Positions 26,350-34,272 of a stretch of 64,000 nt of DNA are shown here, piece by piece. The position numbers were made by a program, and so were the translations under genes. The notes under the pieces were generated by a model. The model ran no database searches and was not told the DNA's origin. It saw nothing but the letters and a program-made list of their open reading frames with translations. The first letter of the stretch is position 1. Each line of letters begins with the position of its first letter. Source of the DNA: Desulfovibrio sp. Fe33 (GTDB lineage: Bacteria > Desulfobacterota > Desulfovibrionia > Desulfovibrionales > Desulfovibrionaceae); assembly GCF_028532725.1 (NCBI RefSeq), contig NZ_JAQKGU010000009.1, positions 62,001-126,000 on the forward strand, given 5' to 3'.

Positions 26350-27855
26350 TTAGTCGGCCTGGGCCGGAACCTCGATTTCGGGGGAGCGGCTCTTGAAGAA
26401 GACGGGGATGTCCTTGCGGCCGAGGATGCTTGCACGCAGCTCCGATTCGGACAGCTTCGCCCACTCGCTCCTGTTGGAGAAGTAGAAGAAGACGCCCATG
26501 CCGACCCAGGAGACCATGCACCAGCGGGAAGCTTCGCTGATGTAGGCGGGGGAGCCGGGGATGAGGAGCAGCACGATGCACAGAACGGAGGCCACGGTGC
26601 CCATGGCGCAGCAGAACAGGCTCAGCGCCCGGTTCTCGATGCCCGTGCTGCCGAGGATGACGCGGCGGGCGGCAAGGCAGGAGAACAGGTAACCGATGCC
26701 GGTGCCCACGGAGCTCATGTCCACGATCCAGACGATGACGGAGCGGCCGGCGAAAGGCGTCAGAAGCACGATGGCGATGGTGAACAGGATGGCCTTGTAG
26801 GGGGAACGGTACTTGGGATGGATTTCGCCGAACCATGCGGGCAGGATGCGGCCGCGGGCCATGCTGAGCAGCAGGCGGGAGGTGGCGATGTAGAAGCCGT
26901 TGATGCCGGTGCAGACCGCGCCCATGACGGCGCAGGCAAGGATGACGGCGCCCATTTTACCAAAGGCCATGGCGGCGACTTCGCCGGTGGCCCAGGCGGT
27001 TCCGCCCGCGGCGCGCATGGTTTCCATCTTGGCCAGCATCTCGGGATAGGGGATGGCGATGCCGACGGCCAGCGTCACCAGGGCGTACAGCACCATGCCG
27101 CACAGGATGGCGATAATCATGAGGTTGCGGGCGCGGGAAGGTTCGAAGGTGAACTCTTCGGCGGCCTGCGGCACGGTGTCGAATCCCGCGAACAGGAAGG
27201 GGGAGATGGCGAAGATGATGAGGACGCAGGAGAAAGCGGAGCGGTGCTCGGCGAACAGCGGCAGCAGGTTGGAGGGTTGCGCGGTTTCCAGGGATGCGGC
27301 TCCGGTGAACAGGGAGGCGATGCCGATGACGAGCAGGAAGGTGAGAATCACCTGGAATTTACCCGCGAAGTTGGTGCCCCGGTAGTTCATCCAGCCGAAC
27401 AGGAGCGTGGCCGCTGTCATGAGCAGGACCTCGCCGGTGTACACATCCCATCCGGCGATCGAATACAGTGGGCCGAATTCGAAAACGCCCGGGAACAGGA
27501 ATCGGAAAATCAGGGCCAGGGCGGCGACGTCGATGCCGATGATGGCGACGTAGCCGAGCACGAGCGCCCATCCGCAGATGAAGGCCGCCGTCGGGCCGTA
27601 GCCGACATAGGCATATGCGAAGGCGCCGCCGGCGACCGGGGCGTATTTGATCATATAGCTGTAGCAGACAGCCACGAAACAGATGAGAAAGGCTCCGACG
27701 GTGAAGCCGATGAGGGTGCCGAGAACGCCGGCCTGCGGCAGGAACATGTCTCCGGGCAGTACAAAACATCCCCAACCGACGATGGACCCGAGGGCCAATG
27801 CCCACACCTGGGCCGGGGAAAGGGATTTATTCAGTTCCAACTGTTCTTGTGACAT
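26350..27855 (-). CDS. APC-family amino acid/organic cation permease
   Basis: A 501-residue membrane protein with about twelve to thirteen hydrophobic segments and the APC-superfamily N-terminal pattern (VWALALGSIVGWGCFVLP, then APVAGGAFAYAYVGYG). Family members import amino acids, polyamines or related amines. A TGGCAC-N5-TTGCT sigma-54 promoter lies about 280 bases upstream, matching those of the DUF4125 and glycyl-radical operons, so it probably imports the substrate used by that pathway. The ATG follows GAGAG. The actual substrate cannot be read from sequence. Confidence 0.85.
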   Translation of the reverse strand: MSQEQLELNKSLSPAQVWALALGSIVGWGCFVLPGDMFLPQAGVLGTLIGFTVGAFLICFVAVCYSYMIKYAPVAGGAFAYAYVGYGPTAAFICGWALVLGYVAIIGIDVAALALIFRFLFPGVFEFGPLYSIAGWDVYTGEVLLMTAATLLFGWMNYRGTNFAGKFQVILTFLLVIGIASLFTGAASLETAQPSNLLPLFAEHRSAFSCVLIIFAISPFLFAGFDTVPQAAEEFTFEPSRARNLMIIAILCGMVLYALVTLAVGIAIPYPEMLAKMETMRAAGGTAWATGEVAAMAFGKMGAVILACAVMGAVCTGINGFYIATSRLLLSMARGRILPAWFGEIHPKYRSPYKAILFTIAIVLLTPFAGRSVIVWIVDMSSVGTGIGYLFSCLAARRVILGSTGIENRALSLFCCAMGTVASVLCIVLLLIPGSPAYISEASRWCMVSWVGMGVFFYFSNRSEWAKLSESELRASILGRKDIPVFFKSRSPEIEVPAQAD

Positions 27856-28137
27856 AGATCATCTCTCAGATTTAATGAGTTTTCGACAGCCTTGACCCCG
27901 TTTTTTTGGGGGGCGGGCCAGCTTTCCGGCAGCGCGCTCTTCCTCGTAGCGTCTGCCCGCATGGCCCCTGCCGATGGCTCCGGATCGTGAGTTCTCGGTG
28001 CCTGTCGGGCCGCGCCTATCCTGAAACCTATCAGGCCGAGCGCGGCTTTTTCCGCAACTACAGAGGGCGAACGAAACCTCTGCGCTATTAATCCGAACCT
28101 CCTAAAAACAACCTCACGTGTTGCTGTCACAAAGAAA

Positions 28138-28153
28138 AGCAAATTGGGTGCCA
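28138..28153 (-). promoter_or_regulatory. Sigma-54 promoter of the APC permease gene
   Basis: On the minus strand TGGCAC-CCAAT-TTGCT, a full match to the consensus TGGCAC-N5-TTGCW with GG and GC separated by 10 bases. The transcript would have a leader of about 270 bases. Confidence 0.75.
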
Positions 28154-28243
28154 ATACGTGAAAATCTTCACCATCTAAACAACCCATTAAAATAGCTGAT
28201 GATCCAAAGTGTGTTTGCTGATGAGCTGATGTTTTAGGCAGAT

Positions 28244-28255
28244 AGAAATTTTTCT
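28244..28255. promoter_or_regulatory. Possible activator site (AGAAA-TT-TTTCT)
   Basis: A short perfect inverted repeat about 100-170 bases from both divergent sigma-54 promoters. It resembles the larger AATAGAAAA/TTTTCTATT repeat upstream of the glycyl radical enzyme. Candidate enhancer site for the local activator; AT-rich context makes chance possible. Confidence 0.35.
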
Positions 28256-28425
28256 TTTCCAATAAAAATTTTCATTTTTTTAAAATTCTCTTGTGTCGGC
28301 CTTCGGTGCTCAGGACCGAAATGCATGGTGCTCCATGATTTGTGATAAAATGAATTATACATTAAATCTAGTGAGTTAAATAGTAAGTGCACCCGTTTAT
28401 CATTAGCGTCCACAGCCTTTGGAAT

Positions 28426-28441
28426 CGGCATCGCCCTTGCA
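28426..28441 (+). promoter_or_regulatory. Sigma-54 promoter of the DUF4125-tauE pair
   Basis: CGGCAT-CGCCC-TTGCA, a near-consensus -24/-12 element with GG at 28427 and GC at 28439, 92 bases before the start codon of the DUF4125 gene. Confidence 0.65.
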
Positions 28442-28532
28442 ATGTCCCGCTCGTTCTTTTTTTCATTTGCCGAAACGGCATGGCTTTTGCCCAGTTGCGG
28501 TGCTTTCCCCAACGATTACAATAGGAGGAATG

Positions 28533-29087
28533 ATGAACGAACAATATCGTGAGAATCTTATCGGCGACATCATTGAACGCGAACTGGAGATGTTTCTCGC
28601 GGTCAAGAACCGGGGCGGCACATCGCAGTGCCAGGAACGCCCGGAATCCTTTCGCCTCATGCGGGAAATCTCCCATGGGGTCCTGTCCGACGCCTTTCTG
28701 GAATCCTATCTGGGCGATCTGAAGGCCGCCGCGGAACAGGGGCGAAACTTCATGACCGAGAAATACGCGCTCATGGAAGGGCTGATTCCTCCCCTCAGCG
28801 ATTCCCCGGTCATCAGGGATATCGTTGCCGCGGAGAGCGAGTGGCGCAAGGAAGTGGCCGCCCAGTTCCCGCGGTGCATTCATCCCGAGGGGCATCAGGG
28901 CTTTTGCCTCTATCTCGGCTGCGAACTCCAGACCTATTCCTCGGCCACTCTCGAAGCCTATTGCGCGTGCGTCGAAGCCGCGCAGCGGGAACACCGCAAT
29001 CTGGTGCGGGAGCGCTACGAGCTGTTGATGCGCAAGCTGGGTCACGAGTCTCTGGCGGCGTGCGAGGCCGGACTCGCGCACCGCTGA
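28533..29087 (+). CDS. DUF4125 family protein
   Basis: A 184-residue soluble protein that matches the DUF4125 pattern: IIERELEMFLAVKNRGG near the N-terminus, then CQERPESFRLMR and FLESYLGDLKAA. Function unknown; no catalytic motif is obvious, though several cysteines (in RCIHPEGH, CLYLGC, CAC) lie in the C-terminal half. Two ATGs follow AGGAGG; the second, at 28533, has the better spacing. It forms a pair with the TauE exporter and sits under a sigma-54 promoter in the glycyl-radical locus. Confidence 0.8.
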   Translation: MNEQYRENLIGDIIERELEMFLAVKNRGGTSQCQERPESFRLMREISHGVLSDAFLESYLGDLKAAAEQGRNFMTEKYALMEGLIPPLSDSPVIRDIVAAESEWRKEVAAQFPRCIHPEGHQGFCLYLGCELQTYSSATLEAYCACVEAAQREHRNLVRERYELLMRKLGHESLAACEAGLAHR

Positions 29088-29107
29088 TTCGACGCGGGTT
29101 TCTTCCC

Positions 29108-29842
29108 ATGTTCGATCCCACTCATCTCCTTGTCTTCGGGTTGTGGCTCGTCGGCGGATTCGTCTCCGGCGTCAGCGGCATCGGCGGGGCCATGGTCGCG
29201 GTTCCGGCGGCGGCCATGTTCATACCCATGCATGAGCTGATTCCGCTCAGTTGCATCCTGAACGTGGTCATGGACGGCTGCATCGCCGCCGCACATTTCC
29301 GCCACTGCCGCGTGTCCGCGCTCTGGCCCATGCTCGCCGGTTCCCTGCCCGGGGCATTCGTCGGCCTATTCATCCTCAAATTCGTTCCCGGAGCCATATT
29401 GCAGGGGGCTGTGGGCGCGTTGCTGCTTTACTATGTATATTGGCAGCGGACCTTTCGCGTCACCGAGGTGCATCGGGAATCGTGGTCGCACGGCGGGGCG
29501 GCCGGATTCGGCGCGGGCCTGCTCGGCACGGCCATATCCTTCGACGGTCCGCCCGTCGGCGCGTATGGGCTGTATGTGGGCTGGTCCCCCAGGACCTTTC
29601 TTGGCACCTTGGGCGTATTCTTCGTGATCCGGGGCACCATGACCTGCGTGCTGCAGGCCGGAGCGGGACTCTACACTTCCGCCGTTATCGAGTACGCAAT
29701 GTACGGGATTCCGGCGACCATGCTGGGAACCCTGTGCGCCTTTCCGATCACCAGGCACGTCAACCAGGACACGTTCCGGCGAGTGCTTCTGGCCATCATC
29801 CTGCTGGCCGGAGTGGTCTGCCTGGTGCGCTCCCTGTTCTGA
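29108..29842 (+). CDS. TauE/SafE family exporter
   Basis: A 244-residue membrane protein with about eight hydrophobic segments and the duplicated TauE/SafE motifs (GFVSGVSGIGGAMVAVPA and GFGAGLLGTAISFDGPPVGAY). Family members export sulfite, sulfoacetate or related anions. It starts 21 bases after the DUF4125 gene and shares its sigma-54 promoter, so it probably removes a product of the local pathway. Sulfite is an attractive but unproven guess. Confidence 0.85.
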   Translation: MFDPTHLLVFGLWLVGGFVSGVSGIGGAMVAVPAAAMFIPMHELIPLSCILNVVMDGCIAAAHFRHCRVSALWPMLAGSLPGAFVGLFILKFVPGAILQGAVGALLLYYVYWQRTFRVTEVHRESWSHGGAAGFGAGLLGTAISFDGPPVGAYGLYVGWSPRTFLGTLGVFFVIRGTMTCVLQAGAGLYTSAVIEYAMYGIPATMLGTLCAFPITRHVNQDTFRRVLLAIILLAGVVCLVRSLF

Positions 29843-29896
29843 TCCGGCACGGCCGGTCCGCCATGTCGCGGGCCGGTCGTGTTTTCAGGATTCGCC

Positions 29897-31390
29897 CTAA
29901 AATCTGTCTTCTATGCCGAGCTGCTTGATCTTGTAGCGCAATCCGGCCGCGGTGATCTCCAGGATGCGGGCGGCCTTTGCCACATTGCCTCCAGTGACCC
30001 GCAAAACATTGCACAGGCATTCCGCTTCGTACCGCTGCATACATTGCTTGAGCGGGATGACGCTGTTTCGTTTGACCGTGCGGTAATCGAAATAATTCTG
30101 GCTTGGCCCGGCGTTTTCGTCCGGCCCGGGCGTTTCCGCCATGGGTTCCGCGGACTCCGCCACGCAGGTGGTCTCGCACGCCTCGCGGAAGTGGCGCGGC
30201 AGGGTCCGGCAGTCCATGGAATGCTGATCGCCCAGCATGGCGAGGCCGCCTTCGATGACGTGTTGCAGCTCCCGGATGTTTCCCGGCCAGTCGTAATCCT
30301 GGAATATCCGGAGCACTTCGGGGGTCACTTCGATGGGCGCGCCGTCCTGCGCCTGTTTTGAGCGCTCGATGAATGTGCGGACCAGCAGGGGGATGTCCCC
30401 TTTCCTGTCGCGCAGGGGCGGCACGGCGAGGCCCACCACGGCGAGCCGGTAATACAGGTCGCTGCGCAGGATGCCGTTGCCCACGGCGGTCAGCGGAGCT
30501 TCGTTCAGGATGCTGATGACCCGCACGTCCACCGGGATTTCCTTGCTTGAGCCGAGGCGGCGCACCCGTTTTTCCTGGAGTACGCGCAACAGCTTGGCCT
30601 GGAGCCCCAGCGGCATGGAGTTCAATTCGTCCAGGAGCAGCGTGCCGCCGTTGGCCGCTTCGAACAGGCCGGGCTTTTCCGGGGCGTCGGTGTACGCCCC
30701 CTTGGAGGTGCCGAAGAGGATCGCCTCAAGCAGATTTTGGGGGATGGCGGCGCAGTTTTCGGCAACGAAAGGCTCGTCGCGCCGGTCGCTCCCGGAGTGG
30801 ATGGCCTGGGCGAACAGTTCCTTGCCGGTGCCGCTTTCACCCCAGATCATGACGTGGGACGACGCTCTCGCCGCTGTCCGGGCTTCGGCCAGCACGTCCG
30901 CCAGGCTGTCGTCCTTACCTATGATGCTGTCGAACGTGTAGTAGGAGTAGGAGCGCTCGGCCGGTTTTTTCGGACGCCGCTTGGAGTCGTTCAGGGTGGC
31001 CGAGCCGGTCCAGATGGTGAAGGCGATGACCCCGTCCTTCCTGCCGTGATCGTACAGGGGGAAGAAATCCGAGACCGTGCTGGCGAGGTAGTTGTTGGTG
31101 GTCTTGTAGAAGTAGCTTTTTTTCAGGATCGGCCTGCTGCTTCGCAGGCATTCGATGGTGGGGATGCATTCCAGTTCATGGGGCACATACAGCTTTGTGA
31201 TGTGCTGTCCCCTCACCGGCAGGCTGGTGAAGCTGTCGGCGCGCCGTTGGATGGGGTTCATATATTCACAAATGCCGTTGGCGTCGACAACGGCTACGCC
31301 GACTCCGAGGTCGTCCCATATGGCGGTCATGGCCGGGGTCAGGACGCTTGCCCGGCTGACATCGGTGAATTTCTCTTCGGAAAAAAGCAA
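29897..31390 (-). CDS. Sigma-54-dependent transcriptional activator with PAS domain
   Basis: A 497-residue enhancer-binding protein. It has an N-terminal PAS-like sensor (about 20-135, LGVGVAVVDANGICEYMNPIQRR), then an AAA+ domain with Walker A GESGTGKE, a GAYTDA variant of the sigma-54-contacting GAFTGA loop, Walker B GGTLLLDELNSM and the R-finger region, and a C-terminal Fis-type helix-turn-helix (NVAKAARILEITAAGLRYKIKQLG). The likely start is TTG at 31390, five bases after GGAGG; a TTG at 31408 is also in frame. It is flanked on both sides by sigma-54-type promoters and is their probable activator. Confidence 0.92.
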   Translation of the reverse strand: MLFSEEKFTDVSRASVLTPAMTAIWDDLGVGVAVVDANGICEYMNPIQRRADSFTSLPVRGQHITKLYVPHELECIPTIECLRSSRPILKKSYFYKTTNNYLASTVSDFFPLYDHGRKDGVIAFTIWTGSATLNDSKRRPKKPAERSYSYYTFDSIIGKDDSLADVLAEARTAARASSHVMIWGESGTGKELFAQAIHSGSDRRDEPFVAENCAAIPQNLLEAILFGTSKGAYTDAPEKPGLFEAANGGTLLLDELNSMPLGLQAKLLRVLQEKRVRRLGSSKEIPVDVRVISILNEAPLTAVGNGILRSDLYYRLAVVGLAVPPLRDRKGDIPLLVRTFIERSKQAQDGAPIEVTPEVLRIFQDYDWPGNIRELQHVIEGGLAMLGDQHSMDCRTLPRHFREACETTCVAESAEPMAETPGPDENAGPSQNYFDYRTVKRNSVIPLKQCMQRYEAECLCNVLRVTGGNVAKAARILEITAAGLRYKIKQLGIEDRF

Positions 31391-31481
31391 ATTTTCCTCC
31401 CCCCGCAAAAACGTCTGCGGCTTGTCATGCTCGCCTATAAACTCATTGGCAGCACCTTAGAAAGAGAAAAATTTTTTTACA

Positions 31482-31503
31482 AATAGAAAATTATTTTTCT
31501 ATT
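31482..31503. promoter_or_regulatory. Inverted repeat AATAGAAAA/TTTTCTATT, candidate enhancer site
   Basis: Perfect 9-bp arms with a 4-base spacer, about 100 bases upstream of the sigma-54 promoter of the glycyl radical operon, the expected distance for an enhancer. A shorter similar repeat lies in the permease/DUF4125 region. Confidence 0.5.
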
Positions 31504-31598
31504 AATTAATTTTTTCACTCCGGATTTCACTTCTTGTAAAAACTAAAAAATTTAATAATTCAGTACGTTATTCACAAATCAAAGAGAAGTGCGTCTTC

Positions 31599-31614
31599 TG
31601 GCACACCCCGTGCT
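31599..31614 (+). promoter_or_regulatory. Sigma-54 promoter of the glycyl radical enzyme operon
   Basis: TGGCAC-ACCCC-GTGCT: GG at 31600 and GC at 31612 with the canonical 10-base gap, 78 bases before the start codon. Confidence 0.8.
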
Positions 31615-31691
31615 AGTGCGAAAAAGAACAAGCGAACGAACTTCACATATTAATCCGATTCAGAACATCATCAAGAGAACAGGAGATGGAA

Positions 31692-34142
31692 ATGACGACT
31701 CTTTCCGTTGTGAATAAGACCGACAATCAGGCTGAGGCCAAGGGCTACGGCATCAATTGGGATACCGCCGAAAAGCGGGCCAAGGAACTCAAGGACTACT
31801 TGATGGCCGCGCCGCAGGTGATGGATCCGGAACGTCTGAAGTTCCTCCTTGAAGTATACGAAAAGCATCAGGGCGAGCCGGTTGTCTACATCCGCGCCAA
31901 GCTGCTGGAGCGCGTCCTGACCGGCAAGAAGATTTTCCTGGACGGCAACCCCCTGGTCGGCACCCTGACCGGTGTCCGCGCGGGCGTTTACGCCTACCCC
32001 GAGTGGAACGTTTCCTGGATCAAGGAAGAGATGCAGATGGCCAAGATGGCCTCCCTGGGCGAAATGAAGATTCCCGCCGAGACCCAGGAACTGCTCGAAA
32101 AGACCTACAAGCTCTGGAAGGGCCGCACCTGCGTCGACCAGAACAACACGATGTACAAGGAAAAGTACGGCGTGAACGCGAAGCAGTACGCCAAGGCCGG
32201 CATGTACTACGAGAACGTCTCCGTCGCTTCCGGTTCCGGCATCGCCGATTACGGCCTGGTTCTGAACAAGGGCCTGCGCTACCTCATCGACGACGTCAAG
32301 AAGCGTCTGGCCGAGTGCCCGACCACCCTGGCCGACAGGGACCGGATCGACCTGTACCGCTCCATGCTCATCACCTTCGACGCCGTCATCGCCCATTCCC
32401 ATCGCTACGCCGATCTGGCCGAGCAGACCGCAGCCGGGGAATCCGATCCCAAGGTCAAGGCCGAGCTGCTTGAGATCGCCGAAATCTGCCGCCGCGTGCC
32501 CGAGCATCCGGCCCGCAACTTCCGCGAAGCCATCCAGTCCTTCTGGTTCATCCACCTCTGCGTGGCCACCGAGCAGATGGCCTGCGCCGTGTCCCCCGGC
32601 CGTTACGGCCAGTACATGTATCCCTTCTTCAAGAAGGACATCGACGAAGGCAACCTGACCCGCGAGCAGGTCGTGACCCTGCTCAAGTTCCAGTGGATTC
32701 GCCACCTCGAACTCGGTGAGTACCAGGGCAACTCCTACGCCCTGACCCTGTCCGGCCACACCGGCCAGTCCATCACCATCGGCGGCGTGGACGCCAACGG
32801 CGAAGACGCCTGCACCGAGCTGGAGGAACTGCTCCTCGAGACCCAGATCCAGATGCGGAGCATCCAGCCCACCCTGACCCTGCTGTACCATCCCAAGATC
32901 AAGGATTCCTACATGCAGAAGGTCGTTGAGTGCATCCGCGGCGGTTCCGGCCAGCCCCAGATCCTGAACAACAACGTGGTCATCCAGCGCACCCTGGCCC
33001 GCTTCGCCAAGTATCCCGACGGCATCACCCTGGAAGACGCCCGCAACTGCGGCAACTACGGCTGCGTGTCCACCGGCGTTTGCGGCAAGGGCAGCTTCAT
33101 CACCCAGGAAGACCAGCCCTGCCTCGCCAAGGTCATCGAACTCGTGCTGAACAACGGCAAGTGCCCGGTCACCAAGAAGCAGGTCGGCGTCGAGACCGGC
33201 GATCCCACCACCTTCGAGACCTTCGAAGACCTCTACGACGCGACCAAGAAGCAGTTGGACAACCTGTTCCACATCTCCCGCGCCCACTCCGACCTGAGCC
33301 AGATGGCCCGCCTCCAGGTGGTCCCGAGCGTCTTCCGCTCCGCCATGTACGACGGCTGCATTGAAAAGGGCATGTGCGAAGAGGCGGGCGGCACCCGTTA
33401 CCCGCAGGTCAACCCGATCATGACCGCGGGCATCGACGCCGCCAACTCCCTGCTGGCCGTCAAGCACCTGGTCTTCGACACGAAGAAGATCACCATGGAG
33501 CAGCTCCTCGAAGCCATCAAGGCCAACTTCGAAGGGTACGAGGATATCCGCAAGATGTGCTTCGACGCGCCCAAGCACGGCAACGACTACCCCGAGGTGG
33601 AGAAGTTCGTGCAGCGGTTCTACCGCGACGTGGACACCATCCACAGCTCGCAGGGTCCGGACTGCTTCGGCCAGCGCACTCCGCTGGACGCGTACTCCCT
33701 GTCCTACCACAACTACTTCGGCTCCATGATGGGCGCGCTGCCCAACGGCCGCAAGGCGGGCGTCGCCCTGACCGACGGCTCCGTCTCCGCCATGCCCGGC
33801 ACCGACCATGAAGGCATCACCGCCCTCATCAAGTCCGGCGCCGAGGCCATCGACACCGTCCGTTACGGCGCGAACCACTTCAACGTGAAGGTCAACCCGC
33901 AGGTCATCGAGGGCCCGGCCGGGGCTCGTACCCTGATCTCCCTCATCAAGACCTACTGCGACTTCGGCGGCTCCCACATCCAGTTCAACTGCGTCAGCTC
34001 CGAGACCCTGAAGGACGCCAAGGCCCATCCGCAGGAATACCCCGATCTGGTCGTCCGCGTGGCAGGCTTCAGCGCCTACTTCACCCGTCTGGACTGCGGC
34101 GTGCAGAACGAGATCATCAAGCGCACCGAATACAAGAACTAG
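31692..34142 (+). CDS. Glycyl radical enzyme of unassigned substrate (Cys-Val-Ser active-site variant)
   Basis: An 816-residue pyruvate-formate-lyase-type enzyme, in the length range of diol dehydratase, choline lyase and isethionate lyase. The glycyl radical motif RVAGFSAYF is at the C-terminus, with radical Gly792. The thiyl cysteine is Cys458 in NCGNYGCVSTGVCG. The residue two after it is Ser460, whereas dehydratases, CutC and sulfonate lyases have Glu (Cys-X-Glu) as general base. Typical framework motifs (LNNG, TGDP, GALPNGRKAGV) are intact, so the fold should be normal. ATG 31692 is preferred over 31686 because AGGAG abuts the latter. Neighbours (activase, TauE exporter, APC permease) suggest uptake of a small organic compound, C-X cleavage and anion export. 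Substrate unknown. Confidence 0.88.
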   Translation: MTTLSVVNKTDNQAEAKGYGINWDTAEKRAKELKDYLMAAPQVMDPERLKFLLEVYEKHQGEPVVYIRAKLLERVLTGKKIFLDGNPLVGTLTGVRAGVYAYPEWNVSWIKEEMQMAKMASLGEMKIPAETQELLEKTYKLWKGRTCVDQNNTMYKEKYGVNAKQYAKAGMYYENVSVASGSGIADYGLVLNKGLRYLIDDVKKRLAECPTTLADRDRIDLYRSMLITFDAVIAHSHRYADLAEQTAAGESDPKVKAELLEIAEICRRVPEHPARNFREAIQSFWFIHLCVATEQMACAVSPGRYGQYMYPFFKKDIDEGNLTREQVVTLLKFQWIRHLELGEYQGNSYALTLSGHTGQSITIGGVDANGEDACTELEELLLETQIQMRSIQPTLTLLYHPKIKDSYMQKVVECIRGGSGQPQILNNNVVIQRTLARFAKYPDGITLEDARNCGNYGCVSTGVCGKGSFITQEDQPCLAKVIELVLNNGKCPVTKKQVGVETGDPTTFETFEDLYDATKKQLDNLFHISRAHSDLSQMARLQVVPSVFRSAMYDGCIEKGMCEEAGGTRYPQVNPIMTAGIDAANSLLAVKHLVFDTKKITMEQLLEAIKANFEGYEDIRKMCFDAPKHGNDYPEVEKFVQRFYRDVDTIHSSQGPDCFGQRTPLDAYSLSYHNYFGSMMGALPNGRKAGVALTDGSVSAMPGTDHEGITALIKSGAEAIDTVRYGANHFNVKVNPQVIEGPAGARTLISLIKTYCDFGGSHIQFNCVSSETLKDAKAHPQEYPDLVVRVAGFSAYFTRLDCGVQNEIIKRTEYKN

Positions 34143-34165
34143 CTCCTGAACAGGGTAGGCAAAAA

Positions 34166-34196
34166 GCGGGGCGAGGGTCCCAACCCCTCGCCCCGC
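34166..34196 (+). terminator. Strong hairpin between the glycyl radical enzyme and its activase
   Basis: GCGGGGCGAGGG pairs with CCCCTCGCCCCGC, without a run of T after it. It more likely stabilises the 3' end of the enzyme mRNA or partly attenuates, giving less activase than enzyme, than fully terminates. Confidence 0.65.
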
Positions 34197-34272
34197 GTCT
34201 CCCTCTCCCACAGGGGACCTCCAGGCCCTCTGCGAGAATCGCGAAACGGAAAATACCTGCGGAGAGAAAAAA

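Larger units (their letters stand above)
27856..28532. other. Divergent regulatory region between the APC permease and DUF4125 genes
   Basis: 677 bases without a supportable gene. It contains the minus-strand sigma-54 promoter at 28138-28153, the plus-strand one at 28426-28441, an AT-rich centre (about 28180-28400) with a small inverted repeat at 28244-28255, and a long GC-rich leader (about 270 bases) ahead of the permease. A 143-codon minus-strand frame at 27831-28262 overlaps the permease start and the promoter and is rejected. Confidence 0.65.
31391..31691. other. Regulatory region between the activator and the glycyl radical enzyme
   Basis: About 300 bases, very AT-rich at 31450-31560, without a gene. 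Holds a 9-bp inverted repeat at 31482-31503 and the sigma-54 promoter at 31599. Confidence 0.7.

Noticed and set aside
27831-28262. 143-codon minus-strand frame upstream of the APC permease
   Set aside because: It overlaps the permease start in another frame and runs through the sigma-54 promoter; its composition is that of a GC-rich leader.
28417-28434. Alternative sigma-54 match TGGAAT-CGGCA-TCGCC
   Set aside because: It overlaps the better match at 28426-28441, which has both GGCA and TTGCA; only one is likely used.
31692-34142. Calling the GRE isethionate sulfite-lyase or choline TMA-lyase
   Set aside because: The Cys-X-Glu of those enzymes is Cys-Val-Ser here, and neither the usual sulfonate importer, aldehyde dehydrogenase nor microcompartment genes are present. 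The nearby TauE exporter alone is not enough.
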